A stretch of DNA of 64,000 nt. Origin: JANQIO01 sp043513815. GTDB lineage: Bacteria; Pseudomonadota; Gammaproteobacteria; Pseudomonadales; Halieaceae. Shown here piece by piece: positions 25,872-34,981 of the stretch (position 1 is the first letter of the stretch; every line of letters begins with the position of its first letter). The notes under the pieces are model-generated. The model saw nothing but the letters and a program-made list of their open reading frames with translations, had not been told where the DNA came from and ran no database searches. The position numbers and the translations under genes were made by a program. Where the stretch lies: assembly GCA_043513815.1 (NCBI GenBank), contig CP121313.1, positions 248,001 through 312,000 of the forward strand. The letters are read 5' to 3'.

Positions 25872-27014
25872 ATGGATGTCGCCATTGTCGGGATCGGAAT
25901 TCACCCTTTTGGCCGCACCCCGGAACGCAGCGGCATGCAGCAGGGCGCCTACGCCGCCCGCGCAGCCCTGCGGGATGCCGGTGTCGATTTCAGGGACATG
26001 CAGTTTGCCTACGGCGGCAGTCACAGTGCCGGCAGTGCCGACTCACTGGTCAACGAGCTGGGGCTCACCGGCCTGCCCTTCACCAATGTCGCCAACGGCT
26101 GTGCCACCGGCGGCAGCTCGCTGATGTCGGCCTACAACGCCATCAAGTCCGGTGAATTCGACATCGGCCTGGTGGTGGGCTTCGACAAACATGAGCGCGG
26201 CGCCTTCAATGCCGACCCCAAGAGCCTCGGCATTGGCGCCTGGTACGGCGAGACCGGTCTGATGCTGACTACCCAGTTCTTCGCCATGAAGATCACCAAG
26301 TACATGCACGACTTCGGAATCACCCGACGGGCCCTGGCGAAGGTGGCAGAGAAGGCGTTCATCAACGGTGCGAAAAATCCCAACGCCTGGCGCCAGACGC
26401 CCATCGGCGAAGAGGAAATCCTCAATTCCATGATGGTCAACGATCCGCTGACCAAGTTCATGTTTTGTTCGCCCTCAGAAGGCGGCGTGGCACTGATTGT
26501 CTGCCGCGCCGACAAGGCAAAGCAGTACACTGACACGCCGGTACTGATCCGCGGTGCGGCCCTGCGGTCGCGGCGCTACGGCTCCTTCGAGGTGTTTGCC
26601 CCCTCCCAGGCGCTGGAACACATTGCCGGTCCCACCGGGGATGCGTCCAAAGCCGTATTCGAGATGGCGGGGGTCGGTCCCGCCGACATCGACGTGGCTC
26701 AGTTGCAGGATACAGAGTCCGGTGCAGAGATCATGCACATGGCGGAAAACGGCTTCTGTGAAGACGGTGAGCAGGAGCACATGCTGCTCAACGGCGAAAC
26801 ACACATTGACGGTCGATTGCCGGTCAACACCGATGGAGGCTGCCTCGCAAACGGCGAGCCCATTGGTGCGTCCGGTTTGCGGCAAATCCATGAAAACGTC
26901 GTGCAGCTCCGCGGCGAAGGCGGTGCGCGCCAGGTACCGGGTGACCCGAAGCTGGCTTACAGCCATGTCTACGGGGCCCCGGGTATCAGCGCAGTCACCA
27001 TACTGCAGCGCTAG
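25872..27014 (+). CDS. Thiolase-like protein (SCP2/Ltp type), probable aldolase partner of DUF35
   Basis: A 380-residue thiolase-fold protein. The nucleophile region is NGCATGG (C77). The C-terminal motif reads NTDGGCLANGEPIGASG, so the His of the usual GHPxGxTG is replaced by Glu; true degradative thiolases keep that His. With the DUF35 gene beside it, a retro-aldol cleavage or other non-thiolytic C-C reaction on an acyl-CoA is more likely than thiolysis. That is inference from the Ltp2-ChsH2 precedent. Confidence 0.88.
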   Translation: MDVAIVGIGIHPFGRTPERSGMQQGAYAARAALRDAGVDFRDMQFAYGGSHSAGSADSLVNELGLTGLPFTNVANGCATGGSSLMSAYNAIKSGEFDIGLVVGFDKHERGAFNADPKSLGIGAWYGETGLMLTTQFFAMKITKYMHDFGITRRALAKVAEKAFINGAKNPNAWRQTPIGEEEILNSMMVNDPLTKFMFCSPSEGGVALIVCRADKAKQYTDTPVLIRGAALRSRRYGSFEVFAPSQALEHIAGPTGDASKAVFEMAGVGPADIDVAQLQDTESGAEIMHMAENGFCEDGEQEHMLLNGETHIDGRLPVNTDGGCLANGEPIGASGLRQIHENVVQLRGEGGARQVPGDPKLAYSHVYGAPGISAVTILQR

Positions 27015-27033
27015 CGAGCAGGAGGCAGGAACC

Positions 27034-28428
27034 ATGAACGAGAAAGCGAAACTGACCGAAGAACAGATCAAGGCCCGCAATCCTTCTTATGGGTTCCAGG
27101 ACCTGCTGGACCTGGAAGAGGTCGAAGTGCCGGCGGCCCTGCGTGAGAACACCAATACCTACCTGGGCAGTGAAGACCTCCCCATCGACCGCTGGACCTC
27201 CCAGGAATTCTTTGACCTGGAAGTGCAGAAGCTGTGGACCAAAACCTGGCAGATGGCTTGCCGCGAGAGTCAGGTGGCAGAGCCCGGCGACTACTTCGTG
27301 TACGACATTGCCAACTTCTCGATTCTTATCACCCGCACCGAGTCGGGTGAGCTCAAGGCCTATCACAACTCCTGCCTGCACCGCGGCCGCGCCCTGAAGC
27401 GCGGCGCCGGCAACAGCCCGGAACTGCGCTGCCCCTACCACGGCTTCTCCTGGGCCCTGTCCGGGGAATTCAAGGGCGCTCCCTGCGAGTGGGACTTTCC
27501 GCATATCGACAAGGGCGAGTTCAACCTGCCCGAGGTCAAGGTCGACACCTGGGAAGGCTGGGTGCTGATCAATATGGACGAGAATGCCCAGCCTCTCGAA
27601 GAATACATGGGCATCCTGCCGGAGCACTTCAAGCGCTGGAACCACGGTCAACGCCATATCTCCATGCACGTACAGAAGGTGATTGGCGCCAACTGGAAGG
27701 CGGTACTTGAGGCGTTTATCGAGTCCTACCACGCCATCGCCACCCACCCGCAGATCATGTCCTACCAGGGCATCGACAATTCCCAGTATGACGTCTGGGG
27801 CGACAATGTCAGCCGCACTATTACCCCGTCGGCCATCGTCAATCCCAGCCACGAGGACCAGTTCGACGAGCAGGACAGCGTCAACATGATGCTCGGCACC
27901 TCGGTGCTGGTGGGCGAGACGGACGACGAATCCGAGACTGCGGTGAAGTCTCGCGCCCGCGACACCATCGCCGGCATCAACAGCGAAGCTTTCCAGCCCA
28001 TGCACAGCGAAAACCTGGAAGGCTATGCCACCAAGTCCGAGCTGATGGATTCCACCCTGTACCTGCTGTTCCCCAACTTCGCTCCCTGGGCGGGCTTTGG
28101 GCCGGTGCTGACTTATCGCCACCGCCCCAATGGCGATGACGTGAACAGCTGCATCATGGATATCTTCTTCCTGACGCCTTACCCGGACGGGGAAGAGCGG
28201 CCCGAGGATGCACCCACCACGCGCCTGGAAATCGACGAGCCTTTTTCCAAGGCCGCTGATGTCATGGGCGAAGGCCTGGCGCGTATCTTTGACCAGGACG
28301 CTTCCAACCTGCCGCAGGTGCAAAAGGGCATGAAGGCTTCCAAGAAGGGCACGGTCACCCTGGCCAATTACCAGGAAGTGCGCATCCGCCACTTCCACCA
28401 GACGCTCGACAAATACCTGAGCGCGTGA
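27034..28428 (+). CDS. Rieske ring-hydroxylating oxygenase, alpha subunit type (first)
   Basis: A 464-residue Rieske non-haem iron oxygenase. The [2Fe-2S] site is C114-x-H116 and C133-x2-H136 (CLHRG … CPYHGFSW); mononuclear iron histidines are in ESYHAIATHP. GGAGG eight bases before the ATG at 27034 decides the start; the open frame to 26554 is inside the thiolase gene. No beta subunit, ferredoxin or reductase is adjacent. It overlaps the CoA ligase start (GTGA). Confidence 0.93.
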   Translation: MNEKAKLTEEQIKARNPSYGFQDLLDLEEVEVPAALRENTNTYLGSEDLPIDRWTSQEFFDLEVQKLWTKTWQMACRESQVAEPGDYFVYDIANFSILITRTESGELKAYHNSCLHRGRALKRGAGNSPELRCPYHGFSWALSGEFKGAPCEWDFPHIDKGEFNLPEVKVDTWEGWVLINMDENAQPLEEYMGILPEHFKRWNHGQRHISMHVQKVIGANWKAVLEAFIESYHAIATHPQIMSYQGIDNSQYDVWGDNVSRTITPSAIVNPSHEDQFDEQDSVNMMLGTSVLVGETDDESETAVKSRARDTIAGINSEAFQPMHSENLEGYATKSELMDSTLYLLFPNFAPWAGFGPVLTYRHRPNGDDVNSCIMDIFFLTPYPDGEERPEDAPTTRLEIDEPFSKAADVMGEGLARIFDQDASNLPQVQKGMKASKKGTVTLANYQEVRIRHFHQTLDKYLSA

Positions 28429-30074
28429 GCCGATCGGGGGCGTCCACTGCGGACGCCACAGCCGGCGGCTGGCAGGCCAGCCTGCCCGCCAGGATTGAAC
28501 GGGACGGCGCCAGCTGGGCCCATACCACTATTGCCCTGGAGGCCTGGCGCAAGGCTCGCGAACAGCCCGAGCGGATCGCCATCTTCCTTGAGGACGAGCC
28601 CGACGCTAGCTATGGCGAACTGGCCCTGGAGGCGCGTCGGCTGATCACTGCCTTCCGTGAACTGGGCCTTGAGCAGGGCGATGTAGTCAGCTTTCAATTG
28701 CCCAACTGGCGCGAAGCGGTGCCGCTGGATATCGCCGCTGCCGCCCTGGGCCTGGTGGTCAACCCCATCGTGCCCATCTACCGGGGTGCGGAGCTGCGTT
28801 ACATTCTCGAGGACGCCGCCACCCGCATCATGTTTGTGCCGGAGCAGTTCCGCTCCAGCCACTACGTCAACATGCTGCTGGAGCTGGCGCCGGAACTGTC
28901 CGCGCTGGAGCACATTGTCAGCGTTCGCGCCGAGGCCGATTACCCTGGCGTGACGCGCTTCGAATCCCTGGTCGACCGGGAACCGGTAGCGCTGGAATCC
29001 CTGCCGGACATTGATCCCAACCTGCCCAAGTGCAGACTCTACACCTCAGGCACCACCGGCTTCCCCAAGGCGGTGCTGCATAGTCACAACACGCTGAACT
29101 ATGTACAGCAGTGTTCCATCCGTCACTCCGGTATAAACGCCGATGACGTGATGGTGATGCCCTCGCCGGTGACCCATATCACCGGTTATTCCAGCGGTAT
29201 CAATATGAGCTTCATGAGTGAGGCCCGCTCGGCGCTGATGGCGCGCTGGGATGCCGATGCTGCCATCGACTACATCCATCGGGTGGGCGGTACCATGACG
29301 GTGGGCGCCACGCCTTTCCTGGCGGAGTTGCTGGATGCCGCCGAGCGCCGCGGCGACGGCCTGCCCAGCATGCGTCAGTTCAGCTGTGGCGGCGCCGGCG
29401 TACCGCCGGAGCTGGTACGCCGCGCCTACCGGGTACTGGACAACTGCATCACGGTGCGGGTTTACGGCAGTACCGAAGTGCCGCTGGTGAGCTACGGTTG
29501 GCGCGATGATCCGGAGCTGGCCGCCACCACCGACGGCCAGCTATATGCCTTCGACGTGCAGATCCTCGACGACGACGGCAAGCCGCTGCCGGCGGGAGAG
29601 GACGGTGAAATTGCCGCCCGCGGCCCGGGCATGATGCTGGGTTACGCCAACCCGGAGCAGAATGCCGCGGCTCATACCGCGGACGGCTTCTTCCTGACCG
29701 GGGACATCGGCCGCATCACCCCGGAAGGCGCCGTGCTGATTACCGACCGCAAGAAAGACATCATTATCCGCGGCGGTGAGAACCTGTCCGCCAAGGAAAT
29801 CGAGGACGTACTGCACCGCTTCGAGCCTATCGCTGAAGCCGCCGTGGTGGCCATGCCCCACCCCCGCCTCGGGGAGGGTGTCTGCGCACTGGTCATCCCC
29901 CGCGGCGAGCAGCCGCCGACGCTGGCGGACATCGCCGCCTTCACGGATAGCTGCGGCCTGGCAAAACAGAAAATTCCCGAGAAGCTGGTCCTCGTCGAGG
30001 ACCTGCCGCGCACCCCCAGTGGCAAGGTGCGCAAGGACATACTTCGCAAACAACTCAAAGAAGGTGAACTATGA
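28425..30074 (+). CDS. Acyl/aryl-CoA ligase (AMP-forming)
   Basis: A 549-residue adenylate-forming enzyme: P-loop YTSGTTGFPKAVLHSH, VRVYGSTEVP, FFLTGDIGRI, DRKKDIIIRGGENLSAKEIE and the catalytic Lys in PSGKVRKDIL. It activates a carboxylic acid to its CoA thioester, probably the entry step of this pathway. The GTG start overlaps the Rieske stop and its own stop overlaps the next gene (ATGA), so expression is coupled. Confidence 0.92.
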   Translation: MSRSGASTADATAGGWQASLPARIERDGASWAHTTIALEAWRKAREQPERIAIFLEDEPDASYGELALEARRLITAFRELGLEQGDVVSFQLPNWREAVPLDIAAAALGLVVNPIVPIYRGAELRYILEDAATRIMFVPEQFRSSHYVNMLLELAPELSALEHIVSVRAEADYPGVTRFESLVDREPVALESLPDIDPNLPKCRLYTSGTTGFPKAVLHSHNTLNYVQQCSIRHSGINADDVMVMPSPVTHITGYSSGINMSFMSEARSALMARWDADAAIDYIHRVGGTMTVGATPFLAELLDAAERRGDGLPSMRQFSCGGAGVPPELVRRAYRVLDNCITVRVYGSTEVPLVSYGWRDDPELAATTDGQLYAFDVQILDDDGKPLPAGEDGEIAARGPGMMLGYANPEQNAAAHTADGFFLTGDIGRITPEGAVLITDRKKDIIIRGGENLSAKEIEDVLHRFEPIAEAAVVAMPHPRLGEGVCALVIPRGEQPPTLADIAAFTDSCGLAKQKIPEKLVLVEDLPRTPSGKVRKDILRKQLKEGEL

Positions 30075-31078
30075 ACAGGCAGTTTCTGCTCGATCAACGG
30101 CCCCTGGGACGCGACCTGGAATACACGGATTTCAAACTGGTCGACAGCGAGAAGCCCAGCCCCGGAGAGGGCGAAGTACTGGTACAGGTAATGTACCTGG
30201 GCGTTGACCCCGCCATGAAAGGCTGGATGGAGAACCGCGCTGACTACGTTGCACCGCTGGAAATCGGCGACCTGATGCGCGGTAACGGCATTGGCCGGGT
30301 TATCGAATCCCACAACGAGAAGTTCCCCGAGGGCAGTCTGGTCTCCGGCGGTTTTGGCTGGCAGGAGTACGCGGTCAGTGACGGCAAGAGTATTCCCCTC
30401 AACCCGGTGCCAGAGGGAGTACCCATCACCGCGCCACTATCAGTGCTGGGCGTTACCGGCCTGACCGCCTATTTCGGTTTCATGGAAATCGGCCAGCCAA
30501 AGGAAGGCGATGTCGTGTTGATCTCCGGCGCCGCCGGCGCCACCGGCTCCGTGGTCGGCCAGCTGGCGAAGCTCAACGGTGCCAGCAAGGTGGTCGGCAT
30601 CGCCGGCAGCCAGGAAAAATGCGACTTCCTGGTCAATGAACTCGGTTTCGATGCGGCCATCAATTACCGCGAGGAAGACCAGGCCGCGAGGGTGAAAGAG
30701 CTGTGCCCCGACGGCATCAATATCTTCTTTGACAATGTCGGCGGAGAGATCCTCGATATCGCCCTGGCCAACATTGCCGACAATGCCCGGCTGGTGATCT
30801 GTGGCGGTATTTCCCGCTACAACCTGGCAGGTGATATCCCCGGCCCCAAGAACTACTTCAACCTGGTATTCCGCCGCGCACGGATGGAAGGCTTCATTGT
30901 GCTGGACTACTTGCCGCGCTTCGGCGAGGCCATCACCTACCTGGCGGGGCACGTTGCCAAGGGCAACATCATCAGCAAGGAAACCGTAATGGAAGGTTTT
31001 GAGCAGATGCCCAACGCCCTGATGGCGCTGTTCGCCGGTGACAATATCGGCAAGCAGCTGGTGCATATCTCCGACTAG
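30071..31078 (+). CDS. NADP-dependent MDR oxidoreductase (second paralogue)
   Basis: A 335-residue zinc-free MDR protein, clearly paralogous to that at 22833-23849 (shared VTGLTAYFGFMEIG, GAAGATGSVVGQ and DNVGGEILD). It probably reduces an enoyl/enone intermediate. It ends the plus-strand operon DUF35-thiolase-Rieske-ligase-MDR. In the 31079-31291 gap I see only a GC hairpin (31223-31244). Confidence 0.9.
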   Translation: MNRQFLLDQRPLGRDLEYTDFKLVDSEKPSPGEGEVLVQVMYLGVDPAMKGWMENRADYVAPLEIGDLMRGNGIGRVIESHNEKFPEGSLVSGGFGWQEYAVSDGKSIPLNPVPEGVPITAPLSVLGVTGLTAYFGFMEIGQPKEGDVVLISGAAGATGSVVGQLAKLNGASKVVGIAGSQEKCDFLVNELGFDAAINYREEDQAARVKELCPDGINIFFDNVGGEILDIALANIADNARLVICGGISRYNLAGDIPGPKNYFNLVFRRARMEGFIVLDYLPRFGEAITYLAGHVAKGNIISKETVMEGFEQMPNALMALFAGDNIGKQLVHISD

Positions 31079-31222
31079 CCAACAACGCTCGCCCAGAATT
31101 CCAGGCATTGGTGAGCGATGGCGGCTAGCGCCGGTGATGTCGCAAGAACAGGATAAACAGGGGGCCTCTGGCGCGGCGTAAAGCCGCACCAGAAGGACAG
31201 TAATTCAGGCCCGGGGAAAGCT

Positions 31223-31244
31223 GCGCTGCCCCTGGGGGCAGCGC
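31223..31244. terminator. GC-rich hairpin, possible bidirectional terminator
   Basis: GCGCTGCCCC (31223-31232) and GGGGCAGCGC (31235-31244) form a perfect 10-bp stem between the MDR stop and the stop of the convergent small gene. There is no T-run, so function as a terminator is uncertain. Confidence 0.45.
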
Positions 31245-31291
31245 GTCATCTCATTCAGAAGCCCGCGGCCTGCGCCGGGAATGGCCGCGTA

Positions 31292-31636
31292 TTACTTGGT
31301 TTGCGCGACCTGGGCGTCGGCGACACCGCCGACCTGGACCAGCTCCAGCTCCTTGACCTTGCCGCTGCCACCGGCCTTGCAGGTGGCCAGGTACTCGGTC
31401 TTCACACCGTCAGCCGTCTGGGCGTTCACTTCAATCTCGAAGTTGGTGTAGCGGCCGCGAGTGCGGATCTTGTCGGTGCTCTGCTGAACCTTCTCGAACT
31501 GGCTCAGACGCGAGTCACTGGCAATTTCGGCCTTGCAGCCGGCCAGTGCTTCGCTGGGACCCGCCAGAGCGGGGGTTGAAAGGGTGGCCAGCAGCGCAAC
31601 GGCGCCCAGGCCACGAACAGCATTTGAAATAGACAT
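31292..31636 (-). CDS. Small secreted protein of unknown function
   Basis: A 114-residue exported protein: the hydrophobic core AVALLATLSTPALA ends in an A-x-A site near residue 25. The mature part has two cysteines (GCKAEI and ATCKAG), probably a disulfide, and predicted beta strands (YTNFEIEVNAQTADGVKTEYLATCKA). I recognise no family. It is divergent from the LysR gene with an inverted repeat between, so it may be its target. Confidence 0.75.
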   Translation of the reverse strand: MSISNAVRGLGAVALLATLSTPALAGPSEALAGCKAEIASDSRLSQFEKVQQSTDKIRTRGRYTNFEIEVNAQTADGVKTEYLATCKAGGSGKVKELELVQVGGVADAQVAQTK

Positions 31637-31747
31637 AACGTATACCCTAACTATGGAATTGGATCGTTGTCTTGAGGAGCCTCTTGTTCAGAGAGTCCTT
31701 ATTCAGGTCGACCCACAGTAGGTGTCGAACCTGTCGATGGAGTATAC

Positions 31748-31784
31748 TGTGCGAATTCCCGCAGGGATTACCATAAGTCGCACA
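31748..31784. promoter_or_regulatory. Candidate LysR-type site
   Basis: TGTGCGA (31748-31754) and TCGCACA (31778-31784) are exact inverted arms with 23 bases between, located directly before the lysR-type start at 31807 and in the divergent intergenic region. Autoregulation and control of the small secreted protein are plausible. Confidence 0.45.
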
Positions 31785-31806
31785 ATAAATCGGAATTTAT
31801 GCACAG

Positions 31807-32706
31807 ATGCTGAATTGGGATGACCTGAGATTCTTGTTGGCTGTGGCCCGCAGCGGCTCCATGAGCGGTGCGGCACGGGAGCTGGATGTGAATCACGCCA
31901 CCGTGATTCGGCGCATTCGCAGTCTCGAGGAACGGCTTGGCACACGACTGTTTGAACGCCACGGCCACAGCTATGTGATTACCCCCGCCGGCCAGGTTGC
32001 CTTCGATGCAGCAGAGCGCATGGAGGCCCAGTCAGTGGGTGTCGAGCGGCAGGTGATTGGCCAGGCCACAGACCTGTCCGGGCGCATCCGGGTGACCGCG
32101 CCGGAGCCCATGGGGCGCACCTTCCTGCTGCCGGCGATCCGCGATTTCAACGCAGTCTACCCGGATATCCTCATCGACTTGAGCCTCAGCATGCGCTCCT
32201 ATGACCTGGGCATGCGCGAGGCCGATGTGGCCTTCAGAGTCACCGACAACCCGCCCCAGGACCTGGTAGGTAATAAGCTGACCACCATCGAGCTGGCGGT
32301 ATATGGCCGCCGGGGCGACGATCTGGACCCCGCCAAAATCAACTCTGTTATCTCCATCGAGCATCTGCTGCAGGAGCGGGTGGGCTGGGAAGAAGCCTGG
32401 TTTCCCGACGCCCGCACCACTCTGTTGACCGACTCGCCGGCGGTGGCGGCTGACGCCATCAAGGAAGGCTTTGGTGTCGCCATGGTCCCCACAGCGATTG
32501 GCGAGGCCGACCCCGAGCTGCAACGGGTGCCGGGCATCCCCAGTGAGAGAGGCGCCGAAATCTGGCTGCTGACCCACCTGGACATCCGCAGCAACGCCCG
32601 CATGCGCGTGTTCCGCGATTTCGTGCAGGAGCACTTCGCCAGCCGCCTGCCCGACCTGAGCCCCACCGAAGTCGCCCCCGAAAAACCAACGCGCAAGCGC
32701 GCCTGA
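31807..32706 (+). CDS. LysR-family transcriptional regulator
   Basis: A 299-residue LTTR: winged helix-turn-helix at residues 3-62 (WDDLRFLLAVARSGSMSGAARELDVNHATVIRRIRSLEERLGT in two parts), linker, and periplasmic-binding-like effector domain (GRIRVTAPEPMGRTFLLPAIRDF). It resembles the LTTR group with short effector domains that often control divergent neighbours. Target probably the secreted protein at 31292-31636; effector unknown. Confidence 0.92.
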   Translation: MLNWDDLRFLLAVARSGSMSGAARELDVNHATVIRRIRSLEERLGTRLFERHGHSYVITPAGQVAFDAAERMEAQSVGVERQVIGQATDLSGRIRVTAPEPMGRTFLLPAIRDFNAVYPDILIDLSLSMRSYDLGMREADVAFRVTDNPPQDLVGNKLTTIELAVYGRRGDDLDPAKINSVISIEHLLQERVGWEEAWFPDARTTLLTDSPAVAADAIKEGFGVAMVPTAIGEADPELQRVPGIPSERGAEIWLLTHLDIRSNARMRVFRDFVQEHFASRLPDLSPTEVAPEKPTRKRA

Positions 32707-32829
32707 TCGCTGCCAGCGTTGGAAGCAGGGGTACTGGACATCCGTATTGATGTCCTTGGAAAGCCGCGCGAGCAATGCCCGAGGCCCTTCCCGGACACGC
32801 TAAAAGCATGACATCCCTGTCTCGCTCGG

Positions 32830-32962
32830 CTGCGGCCATCCATGGCCGCAGACGGTCCCAGAAGGGCCCCGGACATCGCTCGCACTGCGTTGGTGTTGCT
32901 CCAAATTTGAGCCTCTATTTCAGTTTGCTGGTGGAAATAGAGGTAGACCCCGCGTGGGGTCT
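32830..32962. other. Cluster of three perfect hairpins in an intergenic region
   Basis: Within the 32707-33100 gap are: CTGCGGCCAT/ATGGCCGCAG (32830-32851, loop CC), CCTCTATTTC/GAAATAGAGG (32912-32943, 12-base loop) and AGACCCC/GGGGTCT (32945-32962, loop GCGT). The last two are directly stacked. No coding potential beyond a 66-codon spurious frame is seen. It may be a structured 3' UTR or small RNA. Confidence 0.5.
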
Positions 32963-33045
32963 GTCGTCCGTGTGAGTGCAAACCAGAACCCTGCACAGGC
33001 CCAGTTCGCACCCGACCTACGGAAGACCCTCAAGTACGACGCGCC

Positions 33046-33070
33046 AAAAAAAAGCCGGCTTGCGCCGGCT
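33046..33070 (-). terminator. Intrinsic terminator for the substrate-binding protein gene
   Basis: On the minus strand AGCCGGC-GCAA-GCCGGCT is followed by eight T. It starts about 30 bp after the stop of the gene at 33101-33916. Confidence 0.88.
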
Positions 33071-33100
33071 TGTTTGGTTCTTTGGGGTCTGTGCGTCGAC

Positions 33101-33916
33101 TCAGGGAAGCGCAGCAATCCAGGACTTGTCTTCGAACCACTTCTTGCGCAGCTGATTCAGCATGCCCATTTTGCCGAAGGTATCCAGGTAGTTGTCCAGC
33201 AGCTGGGCGAACTGACGGTCATCCTTGCCCACAGCAATGCCAAAGGGCTCGATAGACAGCGGCGACTGCAGGGTAGCGAGGCCCGCGTTGGGGTAGCGCA
33301 GAACTGACAGGATGCAGATCGGCATGTCCGCCACCAGGGCGTCCACTTCACCGGCAATCACCATGTCCACCGCAGCGTCGTAGTCCTTGACCCGCACCAG
33401 GGTCGCTTCCGGGGCGGCGGACTGTACAAATACTTCGCTGGTAGAGTTTTCCAGCGCCGCCAGCTTGAGGTCAGCGCGGTTGAAGTCCGCAGAGCGCGTG
33501 GCCCGGGCCAGCAGCGAATCCTTGGTGAGGATGGATTTGCCGGACATCATATAGGGGCCGACAAAGCTGACATCGCGGGTACGGGCGGCGGTGATGGCCA
33601 TGCCGGACATCACCATGTCGACCTTGTCCTCACCCAGGGCACCCAGCAGGTCGCCGAAGGGCATGGTCACGATTTCCAGCCGCGCGCCCATCGAAGACGC
33701 CAGCGCACGGGCCAGGTCGACCTCGTAGCCGATCAACTGGCCGCTGCGGCTGTTGGAATTCATGGGCGGCTGGTTGCCGGACATACCGACCTTGAGCACC
33801 TTGAAATCGACCACCCGGTCAAGCACGGGTGTGTTCGATTGGGCCAGCGCGCCAGGCGCGACCAGCGATAGTGCCAGCAGGACCGGCACGGAAATTTTCT
33901 TGAGCAGATTAAACAT
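33101..33916 (-). CDS. Family 3 extracellular solute-binding protein
   Basis: A 271-residue periplasmic protein with a signal peptide ending ALA-QS (about residue 25) and the SBP_bac_3 pattern: LKVGMSGNQPPMNSN, GQLIGYEVDLARALA, GDLLGALGEDKVDMVMSGMAITAARTRDVSF. It probably binds an amino acid or a similar small anion. No ABC permease or ATPase is adjacent, so it may be an orphan or serve a signalling role. AGGAAC before the ATG supports the start. Confidence 0.9.
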   Translation of the reverse strand: MFNLLKKISVPVLLALSLVAPGALAQSNTPVLDRVVDFKVLKVGMSGNQPPMNSNSRSGQLIGYEVDLARALASSMGARLEIVTMPFGDLLGALGEDKVDMVMSGMAITAARTRDVSFVGPYMMSGKSILTKDSLLARATRSADFNRADLKLAALENSTSEVFVQSAAPEATLVRVKDYDAAVDMVIAGEVDALVADMPICILSVLRYPNAGLATLQSPLSIEPFGIAVGKDDRQFAQLLDNYLDTFGKMGMLNQLRKKWFEDKSWIAALP

Positions 33917-34033
33917 GTTGTGTTCCTGTTATAGAGGGCGGCGGGCGCCTAAAAGTCTATGCGAGTGTAGCGGCCCAGTGTGATAAATCAACGTATTGTG
34001 CCGGGCCAGGGCGGTAGCTCCGGTACCGTCGGT

Positions 34034-34912
34034 TCAAGGTGCGTTCAGATCCCAGTCGTAGTCATAGCGCACCCGCCCCTGCCAGTTGCGCAACTGGGCA
34101 GCAAGCTCCGGTTCGGCAAAGTCGGCCAACCATGCCAGGCGCTCTGAGCGGTTGCTGCCGAAGTCAGTTTTAAACCAATTGAATATGGAGCTGAGGGTCA
34201 ATAAATCGCCGTCGATGTGGGCTCCGCGGGGGTGATTGATAAAGCTGTGCGCCCCGGCCGTGTAGAGATCGTCGAGATTGTCCGCAGTAAACGGCACCGC
34301 CTGCAGGTTGGGGCAGCCGAGGCTGGCGCAGTTGACCGCGAAGTGCACCCGCGGATCCTGGAAAAGCGGCCGCAGAATGCGGTGCTCGATATCGTCGAGG
34401 GTCAGCACCACACCCTGTACTTCGATAATCTCCCGCCCCCAGGGGCCGATGCTGAACAAGCCGCTCTTGATCTTGCGGATGCTGCTCACATCGGGATTTT
34501 CGAGAATCAGTTGCACGGTCAGTGCGTTGTAAAGATTGACCCAGAACGCCTGCTGTTGATCCCGTGTAAGGTCGCCGACGGTGATCGCCGCCAGACTCTC
34601 GATATAGCGCTCCAGGGTAGCGCGGTCCGCGGCAGTGACCGAGGCATAGTCGAAGCGATCGATGCCGGAGGGGTGATCGGTGACCAGGTAGGTCGCCAGC
34701 AGCATGCCCCAGGGTGAGTGGTCGACCTCGACGGTGCGGGTCGCTGCAGCCGGGCGCCAGCGTTCCCAGGCCTCACGGTCGGGGATGATGCCAGCCCCCG
34801 CGGGCAGGCTCAACAGCAGGCACAGGGCCACTGCCAGGCGAGATAGCGGGTTGAATCGGCAGTGTGGAGCCCTTGAAGAAGCTGGCATGACGTTTCTCGG
34901 CGAGTGAGTCAT
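34034..34912 (-). CDS. DUF547 family exported protein
   Basis: A 292-residue protein with an N-terminal signal (hydrophobic LAVALCLLLSLPAGAG at about 26-41). The DUF547 core includes QQAFWVNLYNALTVQLIL, GREIIEVQGVVLTLDDIEHRILR, FAVNCASLGCPNL and the SSIFNWFKTDF segment. The conserved Asn, Cys and His suggest an enzymatic site, but the activity is not known. ATG at 34888 is an alternative start. Confidence 0.87.
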   Translation of the reverse strand: MTHSPRNVMPASSRAPHCRFNPLSRLAVALCLLLSLPAGAGIIPDREAWERWRPAAATRTVEVDHSPWGMLLATYLVTDHPSGIDRFDYASVTAADRATLERYIESLAAITVGDLTRDQQQAFWVNLYNALTVQLILENPDVSSIRKIKSGLFSIGPWGREIIEVQGVVLTLDDIEHRILRPLFQDPRVHFAVNCASLGCPNLQAVPFTADNLDDLYTAGAHSFINHPRGAHIDGDLLTLSSIFNWFKTDFGSNRSERLAWLADFAEPELAAQLRNWQGRVRYDYDWDLNAP

Positions 34913-34927
34913 GCCTTAGTGTGTCGT

Positions 34928-34952
34928 GCCGCGCGGGAGTTCCCCGCGCGGC
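34928..34952. terminator. Perfect 10-bp GC hairpin
   Basis: GCCGCGCGGG (34928-34937), loop AGTTC, CCCGCGCGGC (34943-34952), just after the stop of the DUF2892 gene and before the DUF547 start. There is no T-run; it could weaken read-through or stabilise the 3' end. Confidence 0.45.
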
Positions 34953-34981
34953 ATCAGGAGACGGCTGGCGCCGGAGCTAAT

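Noticed and set aside
26995..28398. 467-codon minus-strand frame opposite the Rieske gene
   Set aside because: Antisense shadow of a gene with intact Rieske and iron motifs.
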